Of a DNA stretch of 47,363 bases, positions 7,897-16,478 are shown one piece after another. The position numbers were made by a program, and so were the translations under genes. A model generated the notes under the pieces. That model saw nothing but the letters and a program-made list of their open reading frames with translations, was not told the DNA's origin and did no database searches. Origin of the DNA: a virus; the IMG/VR virus record IMGVR_UViG_3300006751_000022, positions 1-47,363 of that record; one strand, written 5' to 3'. The number at the start of each line of letters is the position of its first letter. Position 1 is the first letter of the stretch.

Positions 7897-8607
7897 GTGA
7901 AAAGTATATTTTTATATGATGACAGCATCGGCAAGGTAGACCTTGTACAGCATATGGGTTCTGACTTGACAGTTGTCAATAGCGCAAGGGTGTCATTTGG
8001 AATAGAAAAAGAAGAACTGGATACCCGAGACAAAAAGTTGATCAATTATCTTATAAAACACAGACACACTTCAACTTTGGAGCACTGTAGTGTAACTTTT
8101 AAATTTACAGTTCCGCTATTTGTTCGATCACAGCACCACAGACATAGAACGTGGAGTTATAATGAAATATCCAGACGCTATACTTCTAAAGATTTACAAT
8201 TTTATACTCCCGACTCGTTCAGAACCCAGCATGAATCAAATCGACAAGCATCTAATGAGGCTGAACTCATCGACCCGGTAATTATCCCAGATTTATATGA
8301 TATTGGTTATGGAGTAACAGCTTCGAATTTAATAAATCGAGCCACTAAGGAGAGCGTTGGATTGTTTAACATGCTTTTAAAATCCGGCGTGTGTCGTGAG
8401 CAGGCAAGAATGGTTTTGCCTCAAAACTTATATACAGAATATTATGGAACGGTCAATCTTAATAATTTACTTAAGTTCGTCGACTTGCGAACCCACGAAG
8501 GAGCCCAATGGGAAATTAGAAGAGTTGCAGAGGCTTGTTTACAGTTTGCTAATGACCTTTTCCCAATAACGGTTAAGTCCTATAGGGAACTTAGAGGTGG
8601 GAAATAG
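7897..8607 (+). CDS. thyX: Flavin-dependent thymidylate synthase ThyX
   Basis: A 236-aa protein from GTG 7897 (GAGGTGAT upstream). It carries the ThyX signature R-H-R-T-W-S at residues 82-87, followed by Y-N-E-I-S-R-R-Y, and a preceding H-T-S-T-L-E-H. The enzyme converts dUMP to dTMP using methylenetetrahydrofolate, FAD and NADPH. Together with the RNR upstream and the dUTPase at 17121-17555 it gives a self-contained dTTP supply. The length matches the family (about 220-250 aa). Its 3' end overlaps the next small gene by 11 bases. Confidence 0.95.
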   Translation: MKSIFLYDDSIGKVDLVQHMGSDLTVVNSARVSFGIEKEELDTRDKKLINYLIKHRHTSTLEHCSVTFKFTVPLFVRSQHHRHRTWSYNEISRRYTSKDLQFYTPDSFRTQHESNRQASNEAELIDPVIIPDLYDIGYGVTASNLINRATKESVGLFNMLLKSGVCREQARMVLPQNLYTEYYGTVNLNNLLKFVDLRTHEGAQWEIRRVAEACLQFANDLFPITVKSYRELRGGK

Positions 8608-8893
8608 GCCACTAAGGGTTGGCAATTTAATTATTTTGAGTGCTTTTGGCAAATCAGTTATGAAACCAAACAATGCCAAAGTCGGAATCGTGATTTCAGG
8701 CCCTTATGAAAAGAATTATATGTGTGCCAAAACTGGCCTATATGTCAAATATTTCACCTATGATGTTATCTTGGGAGAGGAACTACTTAAGGACATACCA
8801 GAAGACTTTATTTATAGAATGGGAGACGATGACCATGAAGAGAATCCACGAGGGTTGGAAGAGATATTTGAACGAGATGGAGATGAAGAGTGA
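8597..8893 (+). CDS. Small VGNLI-type protein, distant relative of the KVGD family
   Basis: A 98-aa protein beginning at GTG 8597 inside the end of thyX. The start of the protein reads L-R-V-G-N-L-I-I-L-S, followed by a K-V-G-I-V-I-S strand and an acidic tail. The same order (V-G-D-L-I, short loop, G-I-V-I) is seen in the array proteins at 35.7-45.7 kb, so I read it as an outlying member of that small-barrel family. The function is unknown. Its last 59 bases overlap the next gene. Confidence 0.55.
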   Translation: MGNRPLRVGNLIILSAFGKSVMKPNNAKVGIVISGPYEKNYMCAKTGLYVKYFTYDVILGEELLKDIPEDFIYRMGDDDHEENPRGLEEIFERDGDEE

Positions 8894-9566
8894 CCCCCAT
8901 CAAAGTCGATTAAAAGTTGGCGAAAAGATGCGGGATTTTCTTTTTTCCCCTTTACAAATCGTAGATCCAAGTCTTGACATGTCAATGCGGGCAAGTGGGA
9001 ATGTCGCCTCCACATATAACTTCTTATATTGGGCTGTGTTTGGGACAAAGCAAGAGAGAAAAGAAAACCCGGGAAGAATTTATCGCCCCAAATTGGGCCT
9101 AGAGTTTGCGCATCAAAAAGTTGAAATGCTGATGTTAAAACTTACTGACGATGAAGAGAGAACTCTCGCTGCTGACATTGATACCATCATAGAGGTGGTA
9201 AAGACTAAACAACACCCCACAAGTAGTGTTCAAATACCAGTGACACTGACTGGGCATCCAAACGTGGAGCCTTCGTTTGGAACAACATTTTTCGGTGGCT
9301 CCGGGGCAGTTGACTGGGGCATGGGTGGTTCGATTTTGACACCAGATGGCAAGAGTTATTTGATTTACATCTTGGAAAAAATTAAAAGCCAATTACCTGA
9401 AACAGATATTGAACCTCTCCCACCAAAGGACTTGACTAGTTTGTATTTCTTGGGCCAGCCCTTTGTTCCTGCTGGTCCTGCTGATGGTGTCGAAAAGGGA
9501 CACTTCTCTTCAAAAGCATTTGATTATGAAGCTTTTTTGAAGTCAATTGGCAGAGGTGGTAAGTGA
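8835..9566 (+). CDS. Unknown phage protein with capsid-targeting-like N-terminus
   Basis: A 243-aa protein. Start ATG 8835 is chosen because GGGAGA lies eight bases upstream and because the resulting N-terminus, M-K-R-I-H-E-G-W-K-R-Y-L-N-E, matches the N-termini at 26615 and 27604 (x-E-N-W-R-x-F-L-x-E). Further upstream the frame only overlaps the preceding gene. The middle contains a Gly-rich F-F-G-G-S-G-A-V-D-W-G-M-G-G-S segment, which suggests a compact loop-rich domain. A single helical patch follows the leader. The product is probably a virion-associated or internal protein if the leader is real. Confidence 0.6.
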   Translation: MKRIHEGWKRYLNEMEMKSDPHQSRLKVGEKMRDFLFSPLQIVDPSLDMSMRASGNVASTYNFLYWAVFGTKQERKENPGRIYRPKLGLEFAHQKVEMLMLKLTDDEERTLAADIDTIIEVVKTKQHPTSSVQIPVTLTGHPNVEPSFGTTFFGGSGAVDWGMGGSILTPDGKSYLIYILEKIKSQLPETDIEPLPPKDLTSLYFLGQPFVPAGPADGVEKGHFSSKAFDYEAFLKSIGRGGK

Positions 9567-10372
9567 TAGGTCACACCTTTTCGATGGACAAATTGGTCAT
9601 CGGGGGGAGTTTAGAGTCCCTTTTGTATTCATATATAACCGAAACTCCAATTGTTATTGACCAGCCCCGCCGACCGTCTGAAATAAGCGAAGTACACCCT
9701 ACTTTGAACTTTTGTTTTTTAGGATATAGACCAGAAGAAAAGATATTTTCTCTTCAACTCTGGGATCGCCTATCTTTTTTATTATCGTTGTCTGGTCTTC
9801 TCTTGTTTCCCAATTCAATTGAAAACATTCGAGGAGAAGTCGGTAAACTATATGTTTCGACTTATAATCTGGGAAAGTTTGAAGTCACATTTAATAAGTT
9901 AAAGAAGTTCGATTCGCAGTTGACAAATTTCGCATGGATGCATGATTGGTTCGCCGTTCGATCTGGAGGAAAACATGATATCGATAAGCTTGAAGATGAG
10001 GAATATTTAGCGAACAAATTGGTGTTCTACCCCTCTAAAAGAATCGGAGTCAGGGGAGCCAGAGATGTCGTGTCGATAACTTATCTCAAAATTGATAAGA
10101 TTTATGATATTGAGTATTCTGAGGCGTATGTTTCTCTTAAAACTAGAATGATGATGAAACAAGCAGGTATCCGAGGTACCAGTAAGGGATATGATAGGTA
10201 TCGAAAAAGAAAATTTGATCCAATCAAAATAGAACACCTCCATCGAGATATTACAGAGCAAATAGTTCCCAATATGACTTTGGGACAGATATTAGACTTA
10301 CCAAGAAACACCAAGGGTAAATTATGGAAAATGACAGCAAGCCTTTTCAGACGACAGTTTCCTTTCATCTAG
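9563..10372 (+). CDS. Unknown phage protein with Rossmann-like N-terminus
   Basis: A 269-aa protein from GTG 9563, overlapping the previous stop by 4 bases (GTGA) with GAGGTGG upstream. An N-terminal strand with V-I-G-G-S-L-E-S-L-L-Y-S-Y looks like a glycine-rich nucleotide-binding turn, and the C-terminal third is basic (K-G-Y-D-R-Y-R-K-R-K). The gene overlaps the next one, a nucleotidyltransferase-like gene, by 49 bases, so the two are translationally coupled and may form a pair. No family is recognised. Confidence 0.6.
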   Translation: MIGHTFSMDKLVIGGSLESLLYSYITETPIVIDQPRRPSEISEVHPTLNFCFLGYRPEEKIFSLQLWDRLSFLLSLSGLLLFPNSIENIRGEVGKLYVSTYNLGKFEVTFNKLKKFDSQLTNFAWMHDWFAVRSGGKHDIDKLEDEEYLANKLVFYPSKRIGVRGARDVVSITYLKIDKIYDIEYSEAYVSLKTRMMMKQAGIRGTSKGYDRYRKRKFDPIKIEHLHRDITEQIVPNMTLGQILDLPRNTKGKLWKMTASLFRRQFPFI

Positions 10373-11247
10373 CGGGAATCGTACCAGTTGCTGGCCAACC
10401 GTTGGATTTTGATCTTGACGTGCCTGATTGTCTTATGCCAATTGCCCCCAACTATACACTTGTTGAACATGCCATTTATGAATGTGCGATGGCCGGCTGC
10501 GAAACTATTTGGCTAGTGTGCAATGATGATATAGCACCCCTGATAAGACATCGAGTGGGTGATTATATTCAAGACCCTGTTTATATTGGGAGAAAATCTA
10601 GATTCCCATCTACTGAAAGAATCCAGATTCCTATTTTTTATGTCCCCATACACCCCAAAGATAGGGACAAGAGAGATTGTTTATCGTGGTCTGTTATCCA
10701 CGGCGCTCTGATCAGTTTAAAGGTTAGCTCTCAATTGAGCAAGTGGGTTATTCCTGATAAGTATTTTGTTTCTTTCCCATATGGAGTGTATCCTGTTGAG
10801 GAGTTGCGAGAACATAGAAAGCTAATTTCTTCTAAAAATAATTTTTATATATCTTATCAAGATAAGGACATATCGAATGATTTGTATTGTAGCTTTACTT
10901 TTGGTAAGGACGATTTTGTAAAGTATAGGAGAAACATTCGCAAAAAAGGGACTGGAATGTATACCACTGACGTAGTTGATGAGAGGGGCATACCCAGATC
11001 ATTTCTTCCGGTAGAACAAAGATATTCCGCAAGGTTTTTTAAACCATCAGATGTTTTTACTGATTTGGACATCTCCACATCAGCAATTTTTTCGCCATCT
11101 AGTTTTCAAAATATATCTTCGTGGCAGGAATATCGCGAATATATGACCTCTGCGCTTTCTATGGAGATTAAACGCCCATGGAAGGGAATATTGAAATATA
11201 GAGAGTTTAATCCTATAGGCGTAGATGTCGTTGATAGCGAAAACTAG
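10324..11247 (+). CDS. Nucleotidyltransferase-like (sugar-nucleotide type) protein
   Basis: A 307-aa protein. Residues 18-70 follow the opening of NTP-transferase folds: G-I-V-P-V-A-G-Q-P, then M-P-I-A-P-N-Y-T-L-V-E-H-A-I-Y-E-C-A-M-A-G-C-E-T-I-W, that is a nucleotide-binding loop, a P-I-x...L-V-E helix and an A-G-x-x-x-I strand. The canonical G-x-G-T-R-L is altered to a G-Q-P loop, so the substrate or even activity is uncertain. It starts inside the preceding gene. It could modify a sugar nucleotide or phage DNA/cell-surface component, or be a non-catalytic relative. Confidence 0.5.
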   Translation: MENDSKPFQTTVSFHLAGIVPVAGQPLDFDLDVPDCLMPIAPNYTLVEHAIYECAMAGCETIWLVCNDDIAPLIRHRVGDYIQDPVYIGRKSRFPSTERIQIPIFYVPIHPKDRDKRDCLSWSVIHGALISLKVSSQLSKWVIPDKYFVSFPYGVYPVEELREHRKLISSKNNFYISYQDKDISNDLYCSFTFGKDDFVKYRRNIRKKGTGMYTTDVVDERGIPRSFLPVEQRYSARFFKPSDVFTDLDISTSAIFSPSSFQNISSWQEYREYMTSALSMEIKRPWKGILKYREFNPIGVDVVDSEN

Positions 11248-11277
11248 TTAAATATATAGAAAGACAGGAGGATTTAC

Positions 11278-11490
11278 ATGAACACAACAAAGAAAAACCC
11301 TAATTTCCCCTCACATGGGCGGAAAATAACCTTTTCGCAGATGCGAACTATTCGCTTGATAGCACTATTATCATTGTCATTGAATTGTTTTTTGTTTTTA
11401 TGTTTGTGGATTTTAGAAGCTAGAGTATCCAAGTTGGAATCCAAACATGTTGATAATACCCCTTTAGAAATCAATTTTGGGTCGAAATAG
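11278..11490 (+). CDS. Small single-pass membrane protein
   Basis: A 70-aa protein with AGGAGG before the ATG. Residues 1-24 are basic, residues 26-46 form one transmembrane helix (L-I-A-L-L-S-L-S-L-N-C-F-L-F-L), and a short charged segment (A-R-V-S-K-L-E-S-K) follows. The basic N-terminus predicts N-in topology. The function is unknown; small proteins of this form in phages are often lysis or superinfection factors. Confidence 0.65.
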   Translation: MNTTKKNPNFPSHGRKITFSQMRTIRLIALLSLSLNCFLFLCLWILEARVSKLESKHVDNTPLEINFGSK

Positions 11491-11503
11491 AATACTTACT
11501 TAT

Positions 11504-11734
11504 ATGGAGCCAAAATTTTTCATAGGCCAAAATGTGGTTATAACCAAGAATGTTACCTTTCTTTTTGAAGATGTTGTCGTTCGTGCCGGAGAAGTCGGAG
11601 AGGTCGTGGAGCACGATTTTTTTGTTTTAGCGCCTGACGACGAACCAATGATAGACTATATTGTTAAGGTTGGAACTCGAACTTTGTTTTTTTATGTATT
11701 TGAGTTGGCCCCATACCCAACATTGGAGGATTAA
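11504..11734 (+). CDS. Small beta-rich protein, SH3-like
   Basis: A 76-aa protein if ATG 11504 is used. A TTG at 11477 inside the previous gene is another possible start, and neither has a good ribosome-binding site. F-I-G-Q-N-V-V-I-T, A-G-E-V-G-E-V-V-E-H-D and a final V-F-E-L-A-P form the strand order seen in the KVGD proteins. It begins a run of three such small genes before the polymerase. The function is unknown. Confidence 0.5.
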   Translation: MEPKFFIGQNVVITKNVTFLFEDVVVRAGEVGEVVEHDFFVLAPDDEPMIDYIVKVGTRTLFFYVFELAPYPTLED

Positions 11735-11737
11735 GCT

Positions 11738-11923
11738 ATGCTTTCTGGCTGTGCTTTGCGTGTCATTAAAGAATGTGAGCCATTGATTATTGGAGAAACC
11801 GTATATTGTATTGAAGATTGCCCCAAAAGGCAAATAATTAGGGTGTGGTGCAGCCGCACTGTATTTGGAGTCAATGAGGTAATCTTCAACTATGCAAGAA
11901 GAGAGTGCTTTAAAATTATTTAA
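11738..11923 (+). CDS. Small Cys-containing protein, unknown
   Basis: A 61-aa protein. GGAGG lies nine bases before the ATG at 11738. It has five cysteines (C5, C13, C24, C28 in a C-I-E-D-C pair, and others spread to the end), which might bind a metal, and a beta-rich middle. The 3' end overlaps the following gene by 32 bases. No family is recognised. Confidence 0.5.
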   Translation: MLSGCALRVIKECEPLIIGETVYCIEDCPKRQIIRVWCSRTVFGVNEVIFNYARRECFKII

Positions 11924-12146
11924 AGTAGGTGAATTAGTTCAATATGTATCGTACTATAACGATCCCGATGGCCCGTGGAAAATGTTTGGCGATCTGGGCA
12001 TCATTGTGTCTATTAGGGTTGTTGAGGATAAATACCAAGTTGTTAAAGTTAGGTGGTTTTCCGATAATTCTGAAATTGATATGGCACCAGAGTGTTTGAT
12101 GAAAGTCAAAATTTCTGAAGATTCTGACTTGACAGGTGAACAATAG
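11892..12146 (+). CDS. KVGE-type small-barrel protein
   Basis: An 84-aa protein. After a nine-residue leader it reads F-K-V-G-E-L-V-Q-Y-V, then D-L-G-I-I-V-S, then V-V-K-V-R-W-F-S and a closing E-C-L-M-K-V. This is the full strand order of the array family (K-V-G-D-L-V, G-I-I, V-R-W, L-E-V), so it is a clear outlying member. The -35 of the next promoter lies inside its last codons. Confidence 0.65.
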   Translation: MQEESALKLFKVGELVQYVSYYNDPDGPWKMFGDLGIIVSIRVVEDKYQVVKVRWFSDNSEIDMAPECLMKVKISEDSDLTGEQ

Positions 12147-12157
12147 TTTGTTATAAT
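12129..12157 (+). promoter_or_regulatory. Sigma70-type promoter
   Basis: TTGACA (12129-12134), 17-bp spacer, TATAAT (12152-12157), a full consensus. It drives the 58-aa gene at 12176. Confidence 0.85.
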
Positions 12158-12175
12158 ATATAATATGGAGAAAAT

Positions 12176-12352
12176 ATGTCTTATTCTACAGAAGAAAGTC
12201 AATGGATGTTTGTAACCAGCACGATTAGAAAATTAAAAACCCTAAATCACTGGGTTATGACTGGGGAACCGCACAAGCAGCATATAAAGAATGCAATAAA
12301 GGAATTAGAAAAAGCTCAAGAAATCTTGCGAAAAAAGGTTGACAAAGACTAA
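12176..12352 (+). CDS. 58-aa helical protein
   Basis: ATG 12176 has TATGGAGA just upstream and its own consensus promoter. The product begins M-S-Y-S-T-E-E-S-Q-W-M-F and ends in an amphipathic, Lys/Glu-rich helix (I-K-E-L-E-K-A-Q-E-I-L-R-K-K). The stop codon lies within the next promoter. The function is unknown. A dedicated strong promoter for so small a gene argues that it is real. Confidence 0.65.
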   Translation: MSYSTEESQWMFVTSTIRKLKTLNHWVMTGEPHKQHIKNAIKELEKAQEILRKKVDKD

Positions 12353-12367
12353 GTTTCATGTTATATT
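12339..12367 (+). promoter_or_regulatory. Sigma70-type promoter for the DNA polymerase gene
   Basis: TTGACA (12339-12344), 17-bp spacer, TATATT (12362-12367) with an extended TG. The -35 overlaps the last codons of the 58-aa gene. Confidence 0.85.
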
Positions 12368-12393
12368 ATTAATATGAAACGTGGAGGTTTTAT

Positions 12394-15300
12394 ATGAATG
12401 ATATTAAATTTGTGGGGTTGCATGCACATAGCGGCGTAGGTTCCCCATTTGATGGTTTTGGGTATCCCCAAGAACATATGGAGTTTGCCTTTAACAATGG
12501 CTGTGAGGCTCTCGCCCTAACAGATCATGGAAATATGAATGGTCTGGCATACCAGATACAACATGCCAAAAGAATGTTGGCTGATGGGAAAAACTTCAAG
12601 CCGATCTTTGGGGTTGAAGCCTATTTTATTAAAGATTTGGCGGAATGGAAGGATGAATTTGAAAAGCATAAACTAGATAAGAAGAAGGCGAGACAGATTG
12701 ATGCCGACCAATCGGGCACTAATGTGGAAAACGAGGGCGCATCTAAAAGCAAAAGCCGTTCCTCGATCAATCGCAGCCGACATCTTGTCCTCTTGGCAAT
12801 GAATCAAGAAGGTTTAAACAACATTTTCAAACTTATTTCGGAGAGCTATACCGGTGAATATTTCTATAGAAAGCCTCGAATCGACTACAATCTATTACGT
12901 AAGTATGGTGATGGCGTTATTGCTGCTTCTGCTTGTCTTGGTGGCGTATACGCTGGCTGCTATTGGGAAAAGCGCGATGAAGGCGAAGAAGCAGTTCTCG
13001 AATGTATGCGCGAGACAACCCAAACGATGCTCGACATCTTCGGAGACCGCTGGATCGGAGAGCTTCAATGGAACGCAGTGCCAGAACAGCACGAACTCAA
13101 CAATTACATTATCCAAATGCACAAAGAGTTTGGCATCCCCCTGATTTCTACCGCAGATTCTCACTATCCTCACCCAACAGCTTGGAAGGATCGTGAACTT
13201 TATAAAAGACTTGGCTGGCTTGGTAAAGGCAAGCCCGAGTGGCTAGATATGAACCTCCCCCTTTCCGTTGACGAGATCGATTATGAACTCTATCCCAAGA
13301 ACGGCAATCAAATGTGGGAGGACTACAAAAGATATTCTAAACAATGTGGAGTTGAATACGATGATAAACTTATACTGGATAGCATTCAAGAAACTCATAG
13401 AATTGCTTTTGAGCGTGTTGAAAGATTCGATCCTGATGTTACCGTTCGTCTTCCTGATTTTGTGGTTCCTGCTGGTTTTACTGCCGACGATTATTTAGAA
13501 CGCCTATCTATCACTGGTTTAATTAATTTTGGAAAAACCAGCGGCAAAGATTTGGCAGAATATCACAAAAGATTGAAGCATGAGTTGGCCATCATTGCCG
13601 ATCGTGGTTTTTCGAAGTACTTCTTGACAATGAAAGCAATCTCCGATAAGACCAATGAGATCCAATTAGCAGGTCCCGGAAGGGGTTCTGCCGCTGGTTC
13701 GCTGGTAGCATATGTCCTCGGCATTACACAGATCGACCCCATCAAGTATGGGCTTCTGTTCTCTCGTTTTATGCGCTCAGATGCCACCGATTATCCCGAC
13801 ATTGATTACGATGTGTCAGACCCAATGACGCTTAAAGCGAAGCTTATTGAAGAATGGGGAAGCAATACGGTTGTCCCTATTTCTAATTGGAACACATTAC
13901 AGCTTCGCTCTCTCATCAAGGACATCTCTAAATTCTATGAGATCCCGTTCAATGAAGTCAACAACGTGACGAATAAGATGATGCATGAGGCAACCCCAAT
14001 TGCAAAGAAGAAGCATGGCATCAAAGCCGGGGTCTATACTCCAACCTTTCATGAGGTCATGGATTACTCCGAGAGCCTTAAGGCATTTTTTAATAAATAT
14101 CCTCAAGTCAAGGATCACGTTCAGGCATTGCAGGGCTCCTATCGCTCATGCTCCAGACATGCCGGTGGTGTTGTAATAGGTGAAGAACTGGACAAGTTCA
14201 TGCCCCTTATAGCATCGAAGGGGGTTAGACAGACCCCTTGGTCTGAAGGCCAAAACGTTCGCCAATTAGAGCCAATGGGATTCATTAAGTTTGACATCCT
14301 TGGGCTCTCCACGTTGCGTATGATTGAGGATTGTATCTCTCGGATCTTGACACGTCACCATGGGATTGAGAACCCCTCCTTCTCTGACATCAAGTCCTAC
14401 TACGATACCCACCTGCACCCGGATGCGATAGACCTACAAGACCAGCAGGTCTTTGAGAACATCTTTCACAAAGGCCAGTGGATCGGTGTGTTCCAGTTCA
14501 CAGAGAACGGAGCCCAACGTTTTGCCAAAAAAGTTAAGCCCCGATCAATTATCGATCTCTCTGCTATCACTTCGATCTATCGACCCGGACCTTTGTCTGC
14601 TGGTGTTGACCGTGACTTCGCCGAAGCAAAGGAACAACCTCAGTATGTTGAATACCTCAACGACACTGTCCGCGAGATCACAGAAGAGACCTATGGATTC
14701 CTCATCTTTCAAGAACAGATAGCCATGCTTGCACACAAGTTAGGTGACAATTTGAGTCTGGATGAAGGGAACCTCCTCCGTAAACTACTTACAAAGAAGG
14801 GAACGGGGAAAGGGAATGAGGTCAAAGAAAGGATCTACAACAAATTCATCGAAGGATGTAGACATAAATGCATTCCGGAAAAGGAAGCAATCAGTCTCTG
14901 GAGAAATTTTGAGTATTTTTCAGGCTATGGCTTTAATAAGTCTCATGCCATTGCTTATTCTATTATCAGCTATCAGTGCGCTTATCTTTGCAATTATTAT
15001 AAACCCGAATGGACCGCAAGCTTCCTCGACAGAGAACCAGAGACAAGAAAAGAAAAAGCAATAAACCTTGCTAAGCAGCATGGCTTCGCCATTCGAGACT
15101 TGAACATTAATACATCTGGCTATCGGTGGGATCTGGTGGATGACAAGACATTGGTCGCTCCACTGACAACGATCAAAGGACTTGGAGAGAAAGCAATTGA
15201 ACAAATCATTGCCAATCGACCCTTTGTCAATGCTGAAGAACTCTTGTTCAATGAGAACATTGTCTACTCTAAGTTCAACAAAAAGGCAATTGATGTCCTT

Positions 15301-15822
15301 TGTCGGGCGGGAGCTATGACTGACCTTATTGATGACAGATTCACTGGTGACAAACACTTCTGGTCTGTGATATGCGTTGATAAACCAAGGAGCAAGAAGA
15401 AGCTCGATGAGAAGATCGAACTGTATCGACCCGAAGGTTCATTCACAGAAGAGGAGCGAATTGAGTATTTGACTGATTTAACCGGAATGTTTCCTTTTGC
15501 TTTGGTGATGACAGAAGACGTCAATCGCCGCTTAGGAGAACTTTACATTCCGCCCATCTCTGAGTTTGATAGGGACTTGGGAGTGTGCTGGGTCATTCCA
15601 AGACAGATTGTTAAAAAGAAGACTCGCAATGGTAAGCCATTCTATGTTGTGGATGTCATTGACGAGAACTCTGTGCAGACAAGAATTCGCTGCTGGGGTG
15701 TCGATCCCACTAGGGATAAGTTACATCGCAATCGTCCCTATATGATCCGCCCTGCGTACTCTTTGGACTGGGGCTTCTCAACCAGAGGTCCGATAAATAA
15801 AACTTGGAAAATGTTGGGATAA
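12394..15822 (+). CDS. dnaE: C-family DNA polymerase, bacterial Pol III alpha subunit type
   Basis: A 1142-aa protein (E. coli DnaE is 1160). The N-terminal PHP domain has L-H-A-H-S near residue 9 and A-L-T-D-H-G-N near 50. The palm has P-G-R-G-S-A-A-G-S near 428, the catalytic pair in Y-P-D-I-D-Y-D near 466 and the third aspartate in K-F-D-I-L-G-L near 631. A helix-hairpin-helix (I-K-G-L-G-E-K-A-I) follows near 930, and an OB-like C-terminus (F-Y-V-V-D-V-I-D) near 1080. An insertion rich in Lys, Ser and Asn lies at about 85-125. Its start has GGAGG and a dedicated promoter. Most phages with UvsX/gp41-type partners use a family B polymerase, so a full-length DnaE here is notable. Confidence 0.95.
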   Translation: MNDIKFVGLHAHSGVGSPFDGFGYPQEHMEFAFNNGCEALALTDHGNMNGLAYQIQHAKRMLADGKNFKPIFGVEAYFIKDLAEWKDEFEKHKLDKKKARQIDADQSGTNVENEGASKSKSRSSINRSRHLVLLAMNQEGLNNIFKLISESYTGEYFYRKPRIDYNLLRKYGDGVIAASACLGGVYAGCYWEKRDEGEEAVLECMRETTQTMLDIFGDRWIGELQWNAVPEQHELNNYIIQMHKEFGIPLISTADSHYPHPTAWKDRELYKRLGWLGKGKPEWLDMNLPLSVDEIDYELYPKNGNQMWEDYKRYSKQCGVEYDDKLILDSIQETHRIAFERVERFDPDVTVRLPDFVVPAGFTADDYLERLSITGLINFGKTSGKDLAEYHKRLKHELAIIADRGFSKYFLTMKAISDKTNEIQLAGPGRGSAAGSLVAYVLGITQIDPIKYGLLFSRFMRSDATDYPDIDYDVSDPMTLKAKLIEEWGSNTVVPISNWNTLQLRSLIKDISKFYEIPFNEVNNVTNKMMHEATPIAKKKHGIKAGVYTPTFHEVMDYSESLKAFFNKYPQVKDHVQALQGSYRSCSRHAGGVVIGEELDKFMPLIASKGVRQTPWSEGQNVRQLEPMGFIKFDILGLSTLRMIEDCISRILTRHHGIENPSFSDIKSYYDTHLHPDAIDLQDQQVFENIFHKGQWIGVFQFTENGAQRFAKKVKPRSIIDLSAITSIYRPGPLSAGVDRDFAEAKEQPQYVEYLNDTVREITEETYGFLIFQEQIAMLAHKLGDNLSLDEGNLLRKLLTKKGTGKGNEVKERIYNKFIEGCRHKCIPEKEAISLWRNFEYFSGYGFNKSHAIAYSIISYQCAYLCNYYKPEWTASFLDREPETRKEKAINLAKQHGFAIRDLNINTSGYRWDLVDDKTLVAPLTTIKGLGEKAIEQIIANRPFVNAEELLFNENIVYSKFNKKAIDVLCRAGAMTDLIDDRFTGDKHFWSVICVDKPRSKKKLDEKIELYRPEGSFTEEERIEYLTDLTGMFPFALVMTEDVNRRLGELYIPPISEFDRDLGVCWVIPRQIVKKKTRNGKPFYVVDVIDENSVQTRIRCWGVDPTRDKLHRNRPYMIRPAYSLDWGFSTRGPINKTWKMLG

Positions 15823-15825
15823 GTT

Positions 15826-16407
15826 ATGAATTTTATACCTGATAGAAAAATATATAAAAATATCATTTCTGCCGAAGAAGCTGAAATTTTGATAGAGTTT
15901 GGTGAATTTTGGATACATCCCCTTTTTCTTTTCCGTGAACCCCGGCGACCTGACAAACCTACGTTCTTCCCCTCTGGCGATCATCAAAACTCATTTTATC
16001 TTGAGGTGGTTCCTGTTGTCATAAGAATCGTGAAAAAAATAGAAAACAGTCTAGGTGTAAGAGTGGTAAGCGAGCCAACGGAGGATGCATGCCCAAGAGG
16101 TATACGGCTGACATCTCATTGGGCAGTTATGAATTATAATGAGGGCAGCATTGTTCACTATGACACTGGGAGCGCTCAGCACATGCCTTGGTGCAACTTA
16201 AGTTGTTCAATATTATTATCAAACCCCGATTCTTTTACTGGCGGTGATGTTCATTTTGATGATGGAACTCTAAAGCCCACTGAGCACCATTTGAATGCAT
16301 TGGTTTACAGCAGCATTGAGGCCGAGGCCCTGAACAAGCATTGGGTTGACGCTACCGATGGGGCAGACAGATGGATGATGTTGATGTTTTTTAAAGCCAT
16401 TTTTTAA
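15826..16407 (+). CDS. 2-oxoglutarate/Fe(II)-dependent oxygenase-like protein
   Basis: A 193-aa protein three bases after the polymerase stop. The double-stranded beta-helix facial triad is visible as H111-x-D113 (V-H-Y-D) and H172 (K-H-W-V), with R182 in D-R-W placed to bind 2-oxoglutarate. F-x-G-G-D-V-H-F at about 137-144 matches the G-G-x-L-x-F segment of prolyl-4-hydroxylase-like members. Such phage enzymes hydroxylate protein side chains or bases; the substrate cannot be told. The N-terminal 60 residues are unlike the core and may recognise the substrate. Confidence 0.75.
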   Translation: MNFIPDRKIYKNIISAEEAEILIEFGEFWIHPLFLFREPRRPDKPTFFPSGDHQNSFYLEVVPVVIRIVKKIENSLGVRVVSEPTEDACPRGIRLTSHWAVMNYNEGSIVHYDTGSAQHMPWCNLSCSILLSNPDSFTGGDVHFDDGTLKPTEHHLNALVYSSIEAEALNKHWVDATDGADRWMMLMFFKAIF

Positions 16408-16427
16408 AAAATAATTTCAAAATTAAC

Positions 16428-16455
16428 TTGACAAATCTATCAAACGTGTTATATT
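16428..16455 (+). promoter_or_regulatory. Sigma70-type promoter
   Basis: TTGACA (16428-16433), 16-bp spacer, TATATT (16450-16455) with an extended TG. It drives the operon from 16479. Confidence 0.85.
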
Positions 16456-16478
16456 ATATATGTTCAACGGAGGAATAT

